NCBI GenBank assembly: GCA_963693085.1
Contig: OY856411.1
Location: 117,391,267-117,455,266, forward strand
Reading direction: 5' to 3'
Length of the DNA: 64,000 bases
Origin: Alisma plantago-aquatica
Taxonomy: Eukaryota > Streptophyta > Magnoliopsida > Alismatales > Alismataceae
Below, one piece after another: positions 1-10,630 of the stretch (its first letter is position 1; the number at the start of each line of letters is the position of its first letter). Under the pieces are notes generated by a model. That model did not search any database, was not told the origin of the DNA, and saw only the letters and a program-made list of their open reading frames with translations. The translations under genes and the position numbers were made by a program.

Positions 1-230
1 TTAATCTTATCAAGCAAGCTAGAATTTGTTTGAATCTCAACACTTGAATTTACCTCATTTAAATCTTCAATTGAGCGTGTCATGAGGGCGCAATGGCATC
101 TTCCATCTTCACATTCACTAGATCTTCCACTAGTGCTTTCATTTGTTGATGGAGCCTTTGTGATCCCTTTTTCACTCTTCTTTCCTTCTATTGCTCTCTT
201 TAAAGGTTGTCCATCTTCATAATCACCCAT
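1..230 (-). pseudogene. gag C-terminal-half remnant, copy I0 (partial)
   Basis: The ATG is at 228-230 and the frame starts MGDYEDGQP, then runs through CHCALMTRSIEDLNEVNSS. Codon 7 is still open, unlike most copies. Compared with the other copies, 39 bp (13 codons, the NAYLSQLNALKF stretch) are missing in frame near 31. The frame leaves the window at base 1, so its integrity cannot be judged. Confidence 0.6.
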
Positions 231-281
231 ATTGTCCTACTTGTGGAAGTATTCTTGAAGAAGACCCGCTCTGATTCAAAT
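1..281 (-). mobile_element. Internal domain I0, 5' end of element only
   Basis: This is the 5'-most part (in element orientation) of a copia-like internal domain cut by the left window edge. It holds the first part of the gag remnant (minus strand from 230) and a decayed tRNA-iMet primer site at 268-279, where ATACCA has become ATTCAA. It abuts LTR1 at 282. The array therefore continues to the left of the window. Confidence 0.8.
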
Positions 282-1883
282 TGTTGGATCCTAGATTGGT
301 GATTGGATGCTCTAGAGGGGGGTGAATAGAGCTGAAAGCACTTACACAAAATTCATTAAACCTTCAAGATACATGAAAAGATAAGGTTGCTAAATAGGTA
401 ATTTGAGTGCAACTAAAATATACATAGCAAGGATGAGAGAGATTGATCATACACTAAGAGACAAGATATTTAGAGTGGTTCCATACTTCAAACTAGAAGT
501 GTGTCAGTCCACTTACCTAGAGAGGTCAACCTCTAGGATTTCCAAGCCATTGCATTATTATATTTATTCATAAGACTTACAACACTTGACCAAACAAAGC
601 ACTTACCTATCCAATACACAAAGTCTTCAACCTTACCAAGGACTTACCCACTTTTCAATGAGTCTTCGGCCTTCACCAAGGACTTACCCACTCTTGCACA
701 AGTCTTCAGCCTTGCAGAAATTACCCACTCTTCTTGGATCTTCAGCCTTTGACTTCACCTTCACTCGGAGAAGCTTCCACCAAGGACTTACCCACTTGAG
801 CAAGGAGTCTTTTGCCTTCACCAAGGGCTTACCCACTCTAGATCCAAGTCTTCAGCCTTGATCTTCACCAAGGGATGCCTTCCCTTGTTCTTCTTCACCT
901 CTCTTAGCTAAGAGAGAGAACCTCCATCTTCATGGTTGAAATGAGAGATGGGGAGGTGATGGAAGTGAGAGCCTCACAAGATATACATGTAGGAATAACT
1001 CTCTTATAGATTTCCTACTCACTCTAATGGATGTAGCAAGTGATTAAGCTGAGAGAGAGAGGACGCTATAGGAAGCACTCAACTATATAATTGGAACCTC
1101 ACATAGAGTTTGCATTGAATGCTCAACCTTAGAATGAAGCCCAAGAGGTCCCATTTATAGCTGGGGATGCCTCTTAGCCTTTGGGAACACTTGAGAACGA
1201 AACTAGCCATTTTGTGGCTTGCAACAGATCTATTTTCACTTGTTGCAACTCCATAACGGCTAGAACCACTTTTCTGCACTTTTCTGTATAGTGCAATCGG
1301 TCGAGTTTTAATATAGGTAACTCGACCGATCCAGTAAAAGACAAAAGCAATATTTAAATGATCGGTCGAGTTTGTCCTGGGGAAACTCGACCGACCATTT
1401 AAAATGAAAATGGTCTCTTACTCGATCTGTTGAGTTCTGTGAAAACACATCTCGACCGATGCAATCTCTAGAAAATCGACCAAGAACGATCGGTCGAGTT
1501 TTAAGGCTTGGAAACTCGACCGACCAAGTTGTTGTGATCAATTTTCTAAATTGCATCTAAAGTGATTAAACCATTTGATCTAAGTGCTCCTGATTGTTTC
1601 TAAGCTTAACTACAAGTCATACAATCATTACAAGTGATTTACAACACGATTCTAATGGATTTACATCATATTACAAAAACGTGCACTTGTATGACTTTGA
1701 CTTGTCTTTTCTCCAACTTAGGATGCACAAGTTAGGGCATTTGGAGTGTGTCTATACCTAATCTGAAATCACTCAAGTAGAGGCATTAGACACCAATATG
1801 TGGAATTGTTAGTCATCATTAAAACAAGGGTTTAGTCAATTTAGACGTGAGTCAACATTGACCTAATTGACCTTGAGTCAACA
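282..1883 (-). mobile_element. LTR1 of the copia-like array (1602 bp)
   Basis: The plus strand starts TGTTGGATCC and ends GAGTCAACA, so the element-sense LTR is TGTTGACTC...GGATCCAACA. The minus-strand TATA box is at 1153-1159, about 720 nt into the LTR. Four inverted repeats occupy 1296-1523: arms 1296-1307/1319-1330 are a perfect 12 bp; 1353-1373/1383-1403 are 21 bp with one mismatch; 1490-1501/1512-1523 are 12 bp; the third, near 1425-1460, is decayed. An AATAAA on the minus strand at 563-568 lies downstream of the TATA box but is not conserved in sister LTRs. The plus-strand open frame at 586-861 is antisense to the leader and is not treated as a gene. Confidence 0.88.
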
Positions 1884-3793
1884 TTCTCCCTCTTTTTGAA
1901 GATGACAAACCATTCCATAAATATATTGAAAGCTTTTAAGTAAAATCATACCTTCAGAGAAACCTAGGGGTTTCAATAGGATTGAGATCATATGCTCCCC
2001 CTCAATTGATGCGCATGGAGTTCTCATACTCCCCCTCAATTGATGCTATTTCTCTTGCATGGTTAGCTTTCATAACATTTATAGAATACTATGTCTTCTA
2101 CTCATATATGTTCTACACATATATGTCTTCTCCCCTTTACATTCTCCCTCTTAGATGGACATACTTCTTCTCTTCATGTAAGACATGCCTTCTCCCTATT
2201 TTGTCAAAAGAAGACATACCTTTCTCCCCCTTTGTCATCTCAAAAAGGTGGGGGTATGAAGAAATAAGAAACACCAATTGTTAAAGGAAAGGAGATAACA
2301 AAAAGTTATATAAGGAGAGTAGAAGAGAACATATAGGGGCTTGTCCAAGCATAGAAAGAAAAGCAAGTTAAAGCATGTGCTTGAACAACCCTAAAATGCA
2401 AAATAAAGTGCTGCAGAAAAATTATAAATTGCAATTTTAACCCCTAAGATGGCGGAATTTGACAAAAAACCATCAGGGCTTACGGCGAAGCGATGAGCCT
2501 TGCTCAGAAGGTCGTTTCTGCATAAAAAAACACTACTCTTGCTGCAAAAACTAAAACTGGAGCAAGATCTGCATAAAATCCAAAAATATTCCAATTTCTA
2601 CATACAATGTAGCTCTATGTGCCCTGCATCACAATTGTCATGCAATCAACTCAAGATAGTAGATATGCAATTCAAGGAACAAGCTTGAGCAAGTATGAGA
2701 CAAGATACAAGCAAATCATATAGTAGAATACCACTTGATGAGCAAAGATAGCAATTATAAACAGGGCTAGAACTACATGTATATGAACTACTAGTAGATG
2801 TTATCACAAGTTAGGACAACTATAGGATCTAGATCATAGGAAGAGATACTAAAAGATACACAAGATAAGCAAGCTATGGGTAGATGTAGAGATATATCCA
2901 AACAAATACAAAAGCAATTTTAAAAGCATGAAAGGATATAACTTACTACCAAATATGCATCATTACCAAAAGATGATTACCACTAAGAACCTCAAGGTTG
3001 TATCAACACAAGATATACACCTAGATAGATGTAGCAAGTTAGAGTACAACGAAACCAATTTTAGACACAACCAAGAGATCCAAAGAGATCAATCATCAAA
3101 ACCTGCACAACAACTCAAAGCAAGTAATTGCAAGATATAGATACACTAATTTTGAGCAATTAGAGAGATAGATTTGTAAGCAAGATAGGCAATTTAAAGC
3201 ATGGCAATGTGCATATTAAAGTACCAAATGAGAGTGCCAAAAAATAAGGCTATTGGTTGAGAAAATCTAGTTGAGAGGGAAATTCTTATTCAATAAGCCA
3301 AATGTATATTCTATGCACAGTGCTATCGGTTGAGTTATGTGTATTTGCAACTCGACCGACAACAGATGTTGGCAACACCCATGGTGCCCATCGGCCGAGT
3401 TTCAAACAGGACAAACTCGACCGACAAAGCTGCTGTAAAAAGGCACATATATTTCATAGAAACATATTTAGAGGCATGTTAAAAATACAAACCATATCCA
3501 AACATGTGTAAGCAAGTTAGTAATGCACTATAAAAGCATTAGAAACATCTTTTGATCAAGAGTGTGAAGAGAAACACAAAATTCCACTTTTGACTCAAAA
3601 ACTATATGTATAGTGCACACTTACTTGACATAAACAAGTTAGAAATGGTTATAAGCAAGAAAAACATTACCTTTGTGCTTACCATTTCTTTTCCACTTGT
3701 TTTCACCTCATATACATCTCACCTTTCTTCTTTCATGTGGATTGACAAGTTAATTTGCAATTCAATGGCTCAAGTCAATCCATTTGCAAGTTC

Positions 3794-4771
3794 CTACAAG
3801 AAGAAAGATGAAATGGTCCCCAATGATGTTTTTGGGTCCAGAGGAGTTAGCTTAGCAACCCAAGTCCTATAGCTCTTGGGTGCTTTCCTAAAAGGACAAC
3901 AAGTAGAATAATGACCAATTTCATTGCAATAGTTGCATGTGCCCATAGTTTTGGAACTAGAGGATTCTCCATGGAATATTGGAGGTCCTTTACCTTTGTT
4001 GTTCCTTTGACTACTATCATACCCTAAACCATGTCTACCAATTTGTTTAGTAGTATGGTGTAGGATATCATTAAGATTCTTTTTACCAACTAAGAATCTT
4101 TGCAAAGAAGATATCAAATTATCATTATCAAGCATAAGAGAAGTAATAGTAGAAGACAAATGATTGATATTATCTCCAGCATGCACAAAATAGATTTCTA
4201 AGCAAAGACTTTTAGTCAAATAAGAATATCTATCAATATGAAGAGCAGCAACATCATTCTCTCTATAAGAAAAGATAGTATGAGGGTCAAGAGCAATCAC
4301 ACTACTATGCAAGGAAGTGATTTAATATAGAAGACAAGTAATCTTTGAAGGATAAACTTTATCTACACATCTTATTCCTTGCAAAGTAAGCTCTTGACTC
4401 TCATAAGCACATTTAAGAGCATAAGAAACAATAGAGAGAGAAACAATAGTTGTAGCAAGCTCTATATATGAAATACTCATAGAAGGTTGAGATTCTAAAA
4501 ACTTAATCTTATCAAGCAAGCTAGAAGTCGCAAATTTAAGAGCATTTAGTTGACTAAGATAAGAATTTGTTTGAATCTCAACACTTGAATTTACCTCATT
4601 TAAATCTTAAATTGAGATTGTCATGCGGGCGCAATGGCATCTTCCATCTTCACATTCACTAGATCTTCCACTAGTGCTTTCATTTGTTGATGGAGCCTTT
4701 GTGATCCCTTTTTCTCTCTTCTTTCCTTCTATTGCTCTCTTTGAAGGTTGTCCATCTTCATAATCACCCAT
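3794..4771 (-). pseudogene. gag remnant, copy I1 (nonsense mutations)
   Basis: The ATG is at 4769-4771. Stops interrupt the frame after MTISI (near 4607) and after KITCLLY (near 4322). The last part still reads HGLGYDSSQRNNKGKGPP, then a CNYCNEIGHYSTCC zinc knuckle. The usual TGA is lost by a C-to-G change in AATCATG, giving a short extension (SLGTISSFFL) to 3794. Other copies show this is the C-terminal half of a copia-type Gag. It is not functional as it stands. Confidence 0.7.
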
Positions 4772-4808
4772 ATTCTCCTTCTTGTGGAAGTATGCTTGGA
4801 AAAGACCC

Positions 4809-4820
4809 GCTCTGATACCA
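4809..4820 (-). other. Primer binding site, initiator tRNA-Met type
   Basis: The minus strand reads TGGTATCAGAGC, the standard 12-nt tRNA-iMet primer site of plant Ty1/copia elements, 2 nt from the LTR end. The same site lies 14 to 3 nt before every LTR start: 268 (decayed), 7030 (first base changed), 11580, 16091, 23611, 28156 (decayed), 32661, 37196, 41727, 46274, 50811 (perfect), 55421 (perfect) and 59806. Several copies carry TGGTATTAGAGC instead. Confidence 0.9.
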
Positions 4821-4822
4821 AT

Positions 4823-4912
4823 TGTTGGATCCTAGATGGGTGATTGGATGCTCTAGGGGGGGTGAATAGAGCTGAAAGCACTTACACAAAATTCATTAAA
4901 CCTTCAAGATAT
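4823..4912 (-). mobile_element. LTR2, 90-bp fragment at a large deletion
   Basis: This starts TGTTGGATCC next to a perfect primer site. It stops at AGATAT (4907-4912), where the sequence jumps to the middle of the internal domain. By comparison with complete units, about 1.5 kb of LTR plus about 0.8 kb of internal domain is missing, including the TATA box, the LTR inverted repeats and the polypurine tract. AGATAT occurs at both parental breakpoints, which fits a microhomology-mediated deletion. Confidence 0.85.
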
Positions 4913-7043
4913 GCACTTCAAGGAACAATCTTGAGCAAGTATGAGACAAGATACAAGCAAATCATATAGTAGAATTCCACTTTATTAGAAAAGATAGAAA
5001 TTATAAACAGGGCTAGAAATACATGTATATGAACTACTAGTAGATGTTATCACAAGTTAGGACTACTAGTAGGATCTAGATCATACCAAGAGATACCAAA
5101 AGATACACAAGATAAAGCAAGCTATGGGTAGATGTAGAGATATATCCAAACAAAGAGATAAGCAATTTTAGAAGCATGAAAGGATATAACTTACTAACAA
5201 CTATGCATCATTACCAAAACATGATTACCACTAAGAACCTCAAGGTTGTATCAGCACAAGATATACACCTAAATAGATGTAGCAAGTTAGAGTACAACAG
5301 AAGCAATTTTAGACACAACCAAGAGATCCAAAGAGATCAATCATCAAAACTTGAAAAACAACTCAAAGCAAGTAATTGCAAGTTATAGATATACCAATTT
5401 AGAGCAATTAGAGAGATAGAGTTGTAATCAAGATAGGTAATTTAAAGCATGGCAATGTGCATATATAAAGGTACCAAATGAGGGTGCCAATGAATGAGGC
5501 TATCGGTTGAGAAAATCTAGTTGAGAAAGAAATTCTCATTCAATAAGCCAAATGTATATTCTATGCACAGTGCTATCGGTCGAGTTATGTGTATTGGCAA
5601 CTCAACCGACAACAGATGTTGGCAACACCCATGGTGCCCATCGGTCGAGTTTCAAATAGGACAAACTCGACCGACAAAGAAGCTGTAAAAAGGCACATAT
5701 ATTTCATAGAAACATATTTAGAGGCATGTTAAAAATACAAACCATATCCAAACATGTGTAAGCAAGTTAGTGATGCACTATAAAAGCATTAGAAACAATT
5801 TTTGAGCAAGAGTGTGAAGAGAATAAAAAAATACCACTTATGACTCAAAAACCATATGTATAGTGCACACTTACTTGACAAAAACAAGTTAGAAATGGTT
5901 ATAAGCAAGAAAAGCATTACCTTTGTGCTTACCATTGCTTTTCCACTTGTTTTCACCTCATACACATCTCACCTTTCTTCTTTCATGTGGATTGACAAGT
6001 CAATTTGAAATTCAATGGCTCAAGTCAATCCATTTGCAAGTCAATCATGTTTTTGGGTCTGGAGGAGTTAGCTTAGCAACCCAAGTCCTAGTGCTCTTGG
6101 GTGCTTTCCTAAAAGGATAACAAGTAGAATAATAACCAATTTCATTGCAATAGTTGCATGTGCCCATAGTCTTAGAACTAGAGGATTCTCCATGGAATAT
6201 TGAAGGTCCTTTACCTTTGTTGTTCCTTTGACTACTATCATACCCCAAACCATGTCTATCAATTTGTTTAGTAGTATGATGTAGGATATCATTAAGATTC
6301 TTTTTACCAACTAAGAATCTTTGCAAAGAAGATCTCAAATTATCATTATCAAACATAAGAGAAGTAATAGTAGAAGACAAATGATTGATATTATGTCCAA
6401 CATGCACAAAATAGATTTCTAAGCGAAGACTTTTAGTCAAATAAGAATCTCTATCAATATGAAGAGCAGCAACATCATTTTCTCTATAAGAAAAGATAGT
6501 ATGAGGGTCAAGAGAAATCACACTACTATGCAAGGAAGCAAGTTCATATACAAGACAAGTAATCTTTGAAGGATAAACTTTATCTACATATCTTATTCCT
6601 TGCAAAGTAAGCTCTTGACTCTCATAATCACATTTAAGAGCATAAGAAACAATAGAGAGAGAAACAATAATAGTATAAAGCTATATATATGAAATACTCA
6701 TAGAAGGTTGAGATTCTAAAAACTTAATCTTATCAAGCAAGCTAGAATTCGCAAATTTAAGAGCATTTAGTTGACTAAGATAAGCGTTTGTTTGAATCTC
6801 AACACTTGAATTTACCTCATTTAAATCTTCAATTGAGCTTGTCATGAGGGTGCAATGGCATCTTCCATCTTCACATTCACTAGATCTTCCACTAGTGCTT
6901 TCATTTGTTGATGGAACCTTTATGATCCCTTTTTCTCTCTTCTTTCCTTCTATTGCTCTCTTTGAAGGTTGTCCATCAACATAATCATGCATATTCTCCT
7001 ACTTGTGGAAGTAAGCTTGGAGAAGACCCACTCTGATACCAAT
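4913..7043 (-). mobile_element. Internal domain I2, missing its polypurine-tract end
   Basis: This begins in mid internal domain (ATGCACTTCAAGG...). It has inverted repeats 5 and 6 at 5576-5674, a broken gag at 6045-6992 and a near-perfect primer site at 7030-7041. Relative to sisters, about 40 bp are also missing near 6042, just downstream of the gag stop. With the LTR2 deletion, this unit is only 2221 bp from LTR start to LTR start. Confidence 0.82.
6045..6992 (-). pseudogene. gag remnant, copy I2
   Basis: The ATG is at 6990-6992 (MHDYVDGQPSKRAIEG, codon 7 open). The frame ends at SISYI near 6681, where local changes break it, and reopens from about 6605 (QGIRYVDKVYP) to the TGA at 6045. 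The C-terminal part keeps GLGYDSSQRNNKGKGP and CNYCNEIGYYSTCY. The knuckle histidine is Y and the last cysteine is Y, so zinc binding would be lost. Confidence 0.68.
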
Positions 7044-7918
7044 GGTTGGATCGTAGATGGGTGATTGGATGCTCTAGAGGGGGGGGTGAATAGAGTTGAA
7101 AGTACTTACACAAAATTCATTAAAACTTCAAGATATATGACAAGATAAGATTGCTAAATAGGTAATTTGAGTGCAACTAAAACATACATAGCAAGGATGA
7201 GAGAGATTGAATATACACCAATAGACAAGTTATTTAGAGTGGTTCCACACTTCAAACTAGAAGTGTGTCAGTCCACTTACCTAGAGAGGTCAACCTCTAG
7301 GATTTCCAAGCCATTGCATTCTTATATTCAGTCATAAGACTTACAATACATGACCAAACAAAGGACTTACCTATCCAATATAAAGAGTCTTAAACCTTAC
7401 CAAAGACTTACCCACTTTGCAATGAGTCTTCGGACTTCACCAAGGACTTACCCACTCTTGCACAAGTCTTCATCCTTGTAGGTTTTACCCACTCTTCTTG
7501 GATCTTCAGCCTTTGACTTCACCTTCACTCAGAGAAGCTTCCACCAAGGACTTACCCACTTGAGCAAGGAGTCTTCTGCCTTCACCAAGGGCTTACCCAC
7601 TCTAGCTCCAAGTCTTCAGCCTTGATCTTCATCAAGGGATGCCTTCCCTTGTTCTTCTTCACCTCTCTTAGCTAAGAGAGAGAACCTTCATCATCATGGT
7701 TGAAATGAGAGATGGGGAGGTGGTGGAAGTGAGAGCCTCACAAGATATACATGTAGGACTAGCTCTCTTATAGATTTCTTACTCACTCTAATGGATGTAG
7801 CAAGTGATTAGGCTTAGAGAGACAGAGGAGGCTGTAGGAAGCACTCAACTATAGAATAGGAACCTCACATAGAGTTTGCATTGAATGCTCAACCTTGGAA
7901 TGAAGCCCAAGGGGTCCC

Positions 7919-7925
7919 ATTTATA
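7919..7925 (-). promoter_or_regulatory. LTR TATA box (reference copy)
   Basis: The minus strand reads GCTATAAATGGGACC. The inverted repeats lie about 140-370 nt upstream in element orientation, where plant LTR enhancers usually sit. The TATA box is at the same LTR position in all near-full copies except LTR14: 1153, 12473, 16979, 24497, 29043, 33553, 38081, 42616, 47166, 51707 and 56283. Activity cannot be judged from sequence. Confidence 0.7.
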
Positions 7926-8062
7926 GCTGGGGATGCCTCTTAGCCTTTGGGAACACTTGAGAATTAAAATTAGCCATTTTGTGGCTTGCAACAGATCTAT
8001 TTTCACTTGTTGCAACTCCACAATGGCTAGAACCACTTTTCTGCACTTTTCCGTACAGTGCA

Positions 8063-8290
8063 ATTGGTCGAGTTTTAATATAGGTAACTCGACCGATCCA
8101 GTAAAAGACAAAACCGATATTTAAATGATCGGTCGAGTTTGTCCTGGGGAAACTCGACCGACCATTTAAAATCAAAATGGTCTCTTACTCGATCGGTCGA
8201 GTTCTGTGAAAAGACAACTCGATCGATGCAATCTCCAGAAAATCGACCAAGAACGATCAGTCGAGTTTTAAGGCTTGGAAACTCGACCGA
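8063..8290. repeat. Four-hairpin inverted-repeat cluster in LTR U3 (reference copy)
   Basis: Eight alternating arms of TCGGTCGAGTT and AACTCGACCGA form four adjacent inverted repeats with 9-12-nt loops. The loops differ between the four but are conserved between LTR copies (for example GTCCTGGGG in the second). Most arm changes are C-to-T or G-to-A at CG dinucleotides. The same cluster is at 1296-1523, 12617-12844, 17123-17350, 24641-24867, 29187-29373 (one hairpin collapsed), 33696-33923, 38215-38442, 42760-42985, 47310-47537, 51851-52134, 56426-56653 and 60797-61024. Confidence 0.85.
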
Positions 8291-8650
8291 CCAAGTTGTT
8301 GTGATCAATTTTCTAAATTGCATCAAAAGCGATTAAAACATTCGATATAAGTGCTCCTGATTTTTTCTGAGCTTAGTTACAAGTCATACAATCATTATAA
8401 GGGATTTACAACATGATTTTAATGGATTTACATCATATTACAAAAACGTGCACTTGTATGACTTTGACTTGTCTTTTCTTCAACTTAGGATGCGCAAGTT
8501 AGGGCATTTGGAGTGTGTCTATACCTAATGTGAAATCACTCAAGTAGAGGCATTAGACACCAATATGTGGAATGGTTAGTCATCATCAAAACAAGGGTTT
8601 ACTTAATTTATACGTGAGCCAACATTGACCTAATTGACCTTGAGTCAACA

Positions 8651-8664
8651 TTCTCCCCCTTTTT
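8651..8664 (-). other. Polypurine tract (reference copy)
   Basis: The minus strand reads AAAAAGGGGGAGAA directly before the U3 terminus TGTTGACTC. This is the expected plus-strand DNA priming site of an LTR element. The same tract follows the LTR end in all complete units: 1884, 13179, 17711, 25228, 29734, 34284, 38800, 43345, 47898, 52495, 57014 and 61385. Copies 1884 and 52495 have one pyrimidine interruption. Confidence 0.85.
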
Positions 8665-10096
8665 GAGGATGACAAACCATTCCATAAATGTATTGAAAGC
8701 TTTTAAGTAAAATCATACCTTCGGAGAAACCTAGGGGTTTCAATAGGATTGAGCTCATATGCTCCCCCTCAATTGATGTGCATGGAGTTCTCATACTCCC
8801 CATCAATTGATGCTATTTCTCCTGCATGGTTAGCTTTCATAACATTTATAGAATACTATGTCTTCTACTCATATATGTTCTACACATATATGTCTTCTCC
8901 CCTTTACCTTCTCCCTCTTACATGGACATACTTCTTCTCTTCATATAAGACATGCCTTCTCCCTATTTTTTCAAAAGAAGACATACCTTTCTCCCCCTTT
9001 GTCATTTCAGAAAGGTGGGGGTATGAAGAAATAAGAAACATCAATTGTTAAAGGAAATGAGATAACAAAAAGTTATATAAGGAGAGTAGAAGAGCACATA
9101 TAGGGTCTTGTCCAAGCATAGAAAGAAAAGCAAGTTAAAGCATGTACTTGAACAACCCTAAAATGCAAGATAAAGTGCTGCAGAAAAATAATAAATCACA
9201 ATTTTAACCCTCAATATGACGAAATTTGACCAAAAACTATCAGGGCTCATGGCAAAGCGATGAGCCTTGCTCAGAAGGCCATTTCTGCATAAAAAAACAC
9301 TACTCTTGCAGCAAAAACTAAAACTGGAGCAAGATCTGCATAAAATCCAAAAATACTCCAATTTCTACAGACAATGTAGCTCTATGTGCCCTGCATCACA
9401 ATTGTTATGCAATCAATTCAAGATAGTAGATATGCAATTCAAGGAACAAGCTTGAGCAAGTATGAGACAAGATACAATCAAATCATATAGTACTATACCA
9501 CGTGATGAGCAAAGATAGCAATTATAAACAGGGCTAGAACTACATGTATATGAACTACTAGTAGATGTTATCACAAGTTAGGACTACTAGTAGGATCTAG
9601 ATCATAGCAAGAGATACCAAAAGATACACAAGATAAAGCAAGCTATGTGTAGATGTAGAGATATATCCAAACAAAGAGATAAGCAATTTTAGAAGCATGA
9701 AAGGATATAACTAACTAACAAATATGCATCATAACCAAAAGATGATCACCACTAAGAACCTCAAGGTTGTATCAACACAAGATATACACCTAGATAGATG
9801 TAGCAAGTTAGAGTACAACAGAAGCAATTTTAGACACAACCAAGAGATCCAAAGAGATCAATCATTAAAACCTGCAAAACAACTCAAAGCAAGTAATTGC
9901 AAGATATAGATATACCAATTTAGGGCAATTAGAGAGATAGAGTTGTAAGTAAGATAGGAAATTTAAAGCATGTCAATGTGCATATATAAAGGTACCAAAT
10001 GAGAGTGCCAAAGAATAAGGCTATTGGTTGAGAAAATCTAGTTGAGAGGGAAATTCTCATTCAATTAGCCAAATGTATATTCTATGCACAGTGCTA

Positions 10097-10195
10097 TCGA
10101 TCGAGTTATGTGTATTGGCAACTCGACCGACAACAGATGTTGGCAACACCCATGGTGCCCATCGGTCGAGTTTCAAACAGGACAAACTCGATCGA
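10097..10195. repeat. Inverted repeats 5 and 6, downstream of gag (reference copy)
   Basis: Two inverted repeats with the same TCGGTCGAGTT/AACTCGACCGA arms as the LTR cluster, with 10-12-nt loops, are separated by the conserved GGCAACACCCATGGTGCCC segment. They sit between the gag stop and the polypurine tract. Equivalents are at 3326-3424, 5576-5674, 14610-14706, 22130-22228, 26674-26772, 31181-31279, 35713-35811, 40245-40343, 44791-44889, 49329-49436, 53941-54039, 58323-58421 and 62470-62568. Confidence 0.82.
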
Positions 10196-10630
10196 CAAAG
10201 CTCTTGTAAAAAGGCACATATATTTCATAGAAACATATTTAGAGGCATGTTAAAAATACAAAACACATCCAAACATGTGTAAGCAAGTTAGTAATGCACT
10301 ATAAAAGCATTATAAATAGTTTTTGAGCAAGAGTGTGAAGAGAAACACAAAATACCACTTTTGACTAAAAAACCATATGTATAGTGCACACTTACTTGAC
10401 AGAAACTAGTTAGAAATGGTTATAAGCAAGAAAAACATTACCTTTTTGCTTACCATTACTTTTCCACTTGTTTTCACCTTATACACATCTCACCTTTCTT
10501 CTTTCATGTGGATTGACAAGTCAATTTGCAATTCAATGGCTCAAGTCAATCCATTTGCAAGTTCCTACAAGAAGAAAGATGAAATGGTCCCCAATCATGT
10601 TTTTGGGTCTGGAGGAGTTAGCTTAGCAAC

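Larger units (their letters stand above)
1884..4822 (-). mobile_element. Internal domain I1, full length
   Basis: The polypurine tract is at 1884-1897, with one purine interruption (TTCTCCCTC on the plus strand). Further C-rich (purine on minus) tracts lie near 2000, 2030 and 2222. About 1.9 kb of non-coding sequence then separates the tract from gag, where a full copia element would have pol. Inverted repeats 5 and 6 are at 3326-3359 and 3391-3424. The gag pseudogene occupies 3794-4771, and a perfect tRNA-iMet primer site is at 4809-4820, 2 nt from LTR2. Confidence 0.85.
7044..8650 (-). mobile_element. LTR3 (reference copy, 1607 bp)
   Basis: The outermost plus-strand base is G instead of T (GGTTGGATCG...GAGTCAACA). 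In element orientation the order is U3 end (8650), four inverted repeats (8290-8063), TATA box (7925-7919), leader with GTAAGT repeats (about 7620-7340), a G-run (minus C-run) near 7078, and the LTR end at 7044. The second inverted repeat is the strongest: arms 8120-8140 and 8150-8170 pair over 21 bp with one mismatch and a 9-nt loop. An internal GAGTCAACATT repeat 28 bp from the U3 end is present. Confidence 0.9.

Noticed and set aside
268..281. A tRNA gene at the LTR junctions
   Set aside because: Only 12 nt match the tRNA-iMet 3' end; there is no cloverleaf, and the position next to an LTR identifies it as a primer binding site.
586..861. Plus-strand frame of 91 aa (starting TKQSTYLSNT...), open in many LTR copies (586, 11900, 16410, 23927, 37511, 46597, 60132)
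   Set aside because: It is antisense to the LTR leader, begins at TTG and not ATG, and follows the CAAGGACTTACCCACT subrepeats. Its persistence is explained by low divergence of the LTRs.
3326..3424. Hairpin pair as a MITE or a microRNA precursor
   Set aside because: The stems are only 11-12 bp with 10-12-nt loops, present at the same place in every internal domain with no target duplication, and too short for a plant miRNA precursor.
8063..8290. CRISPR-like array of regularly repeated short motifs
   Set aside because: The repeats alternate in orientation, are only 11-12 nt, sit inside a plant LTR and lack spacers of equal size or cas genes.
9100..10000. Remnant of pol (RT, RNase H or integrase) in the non-coding part of the internal domain
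   Set aside because: No frame over about 80 aa and no recognisable YVDD-, DD35E- or protease-type motif was seen on the minus strand. A profile search could still find a very decayed trace.
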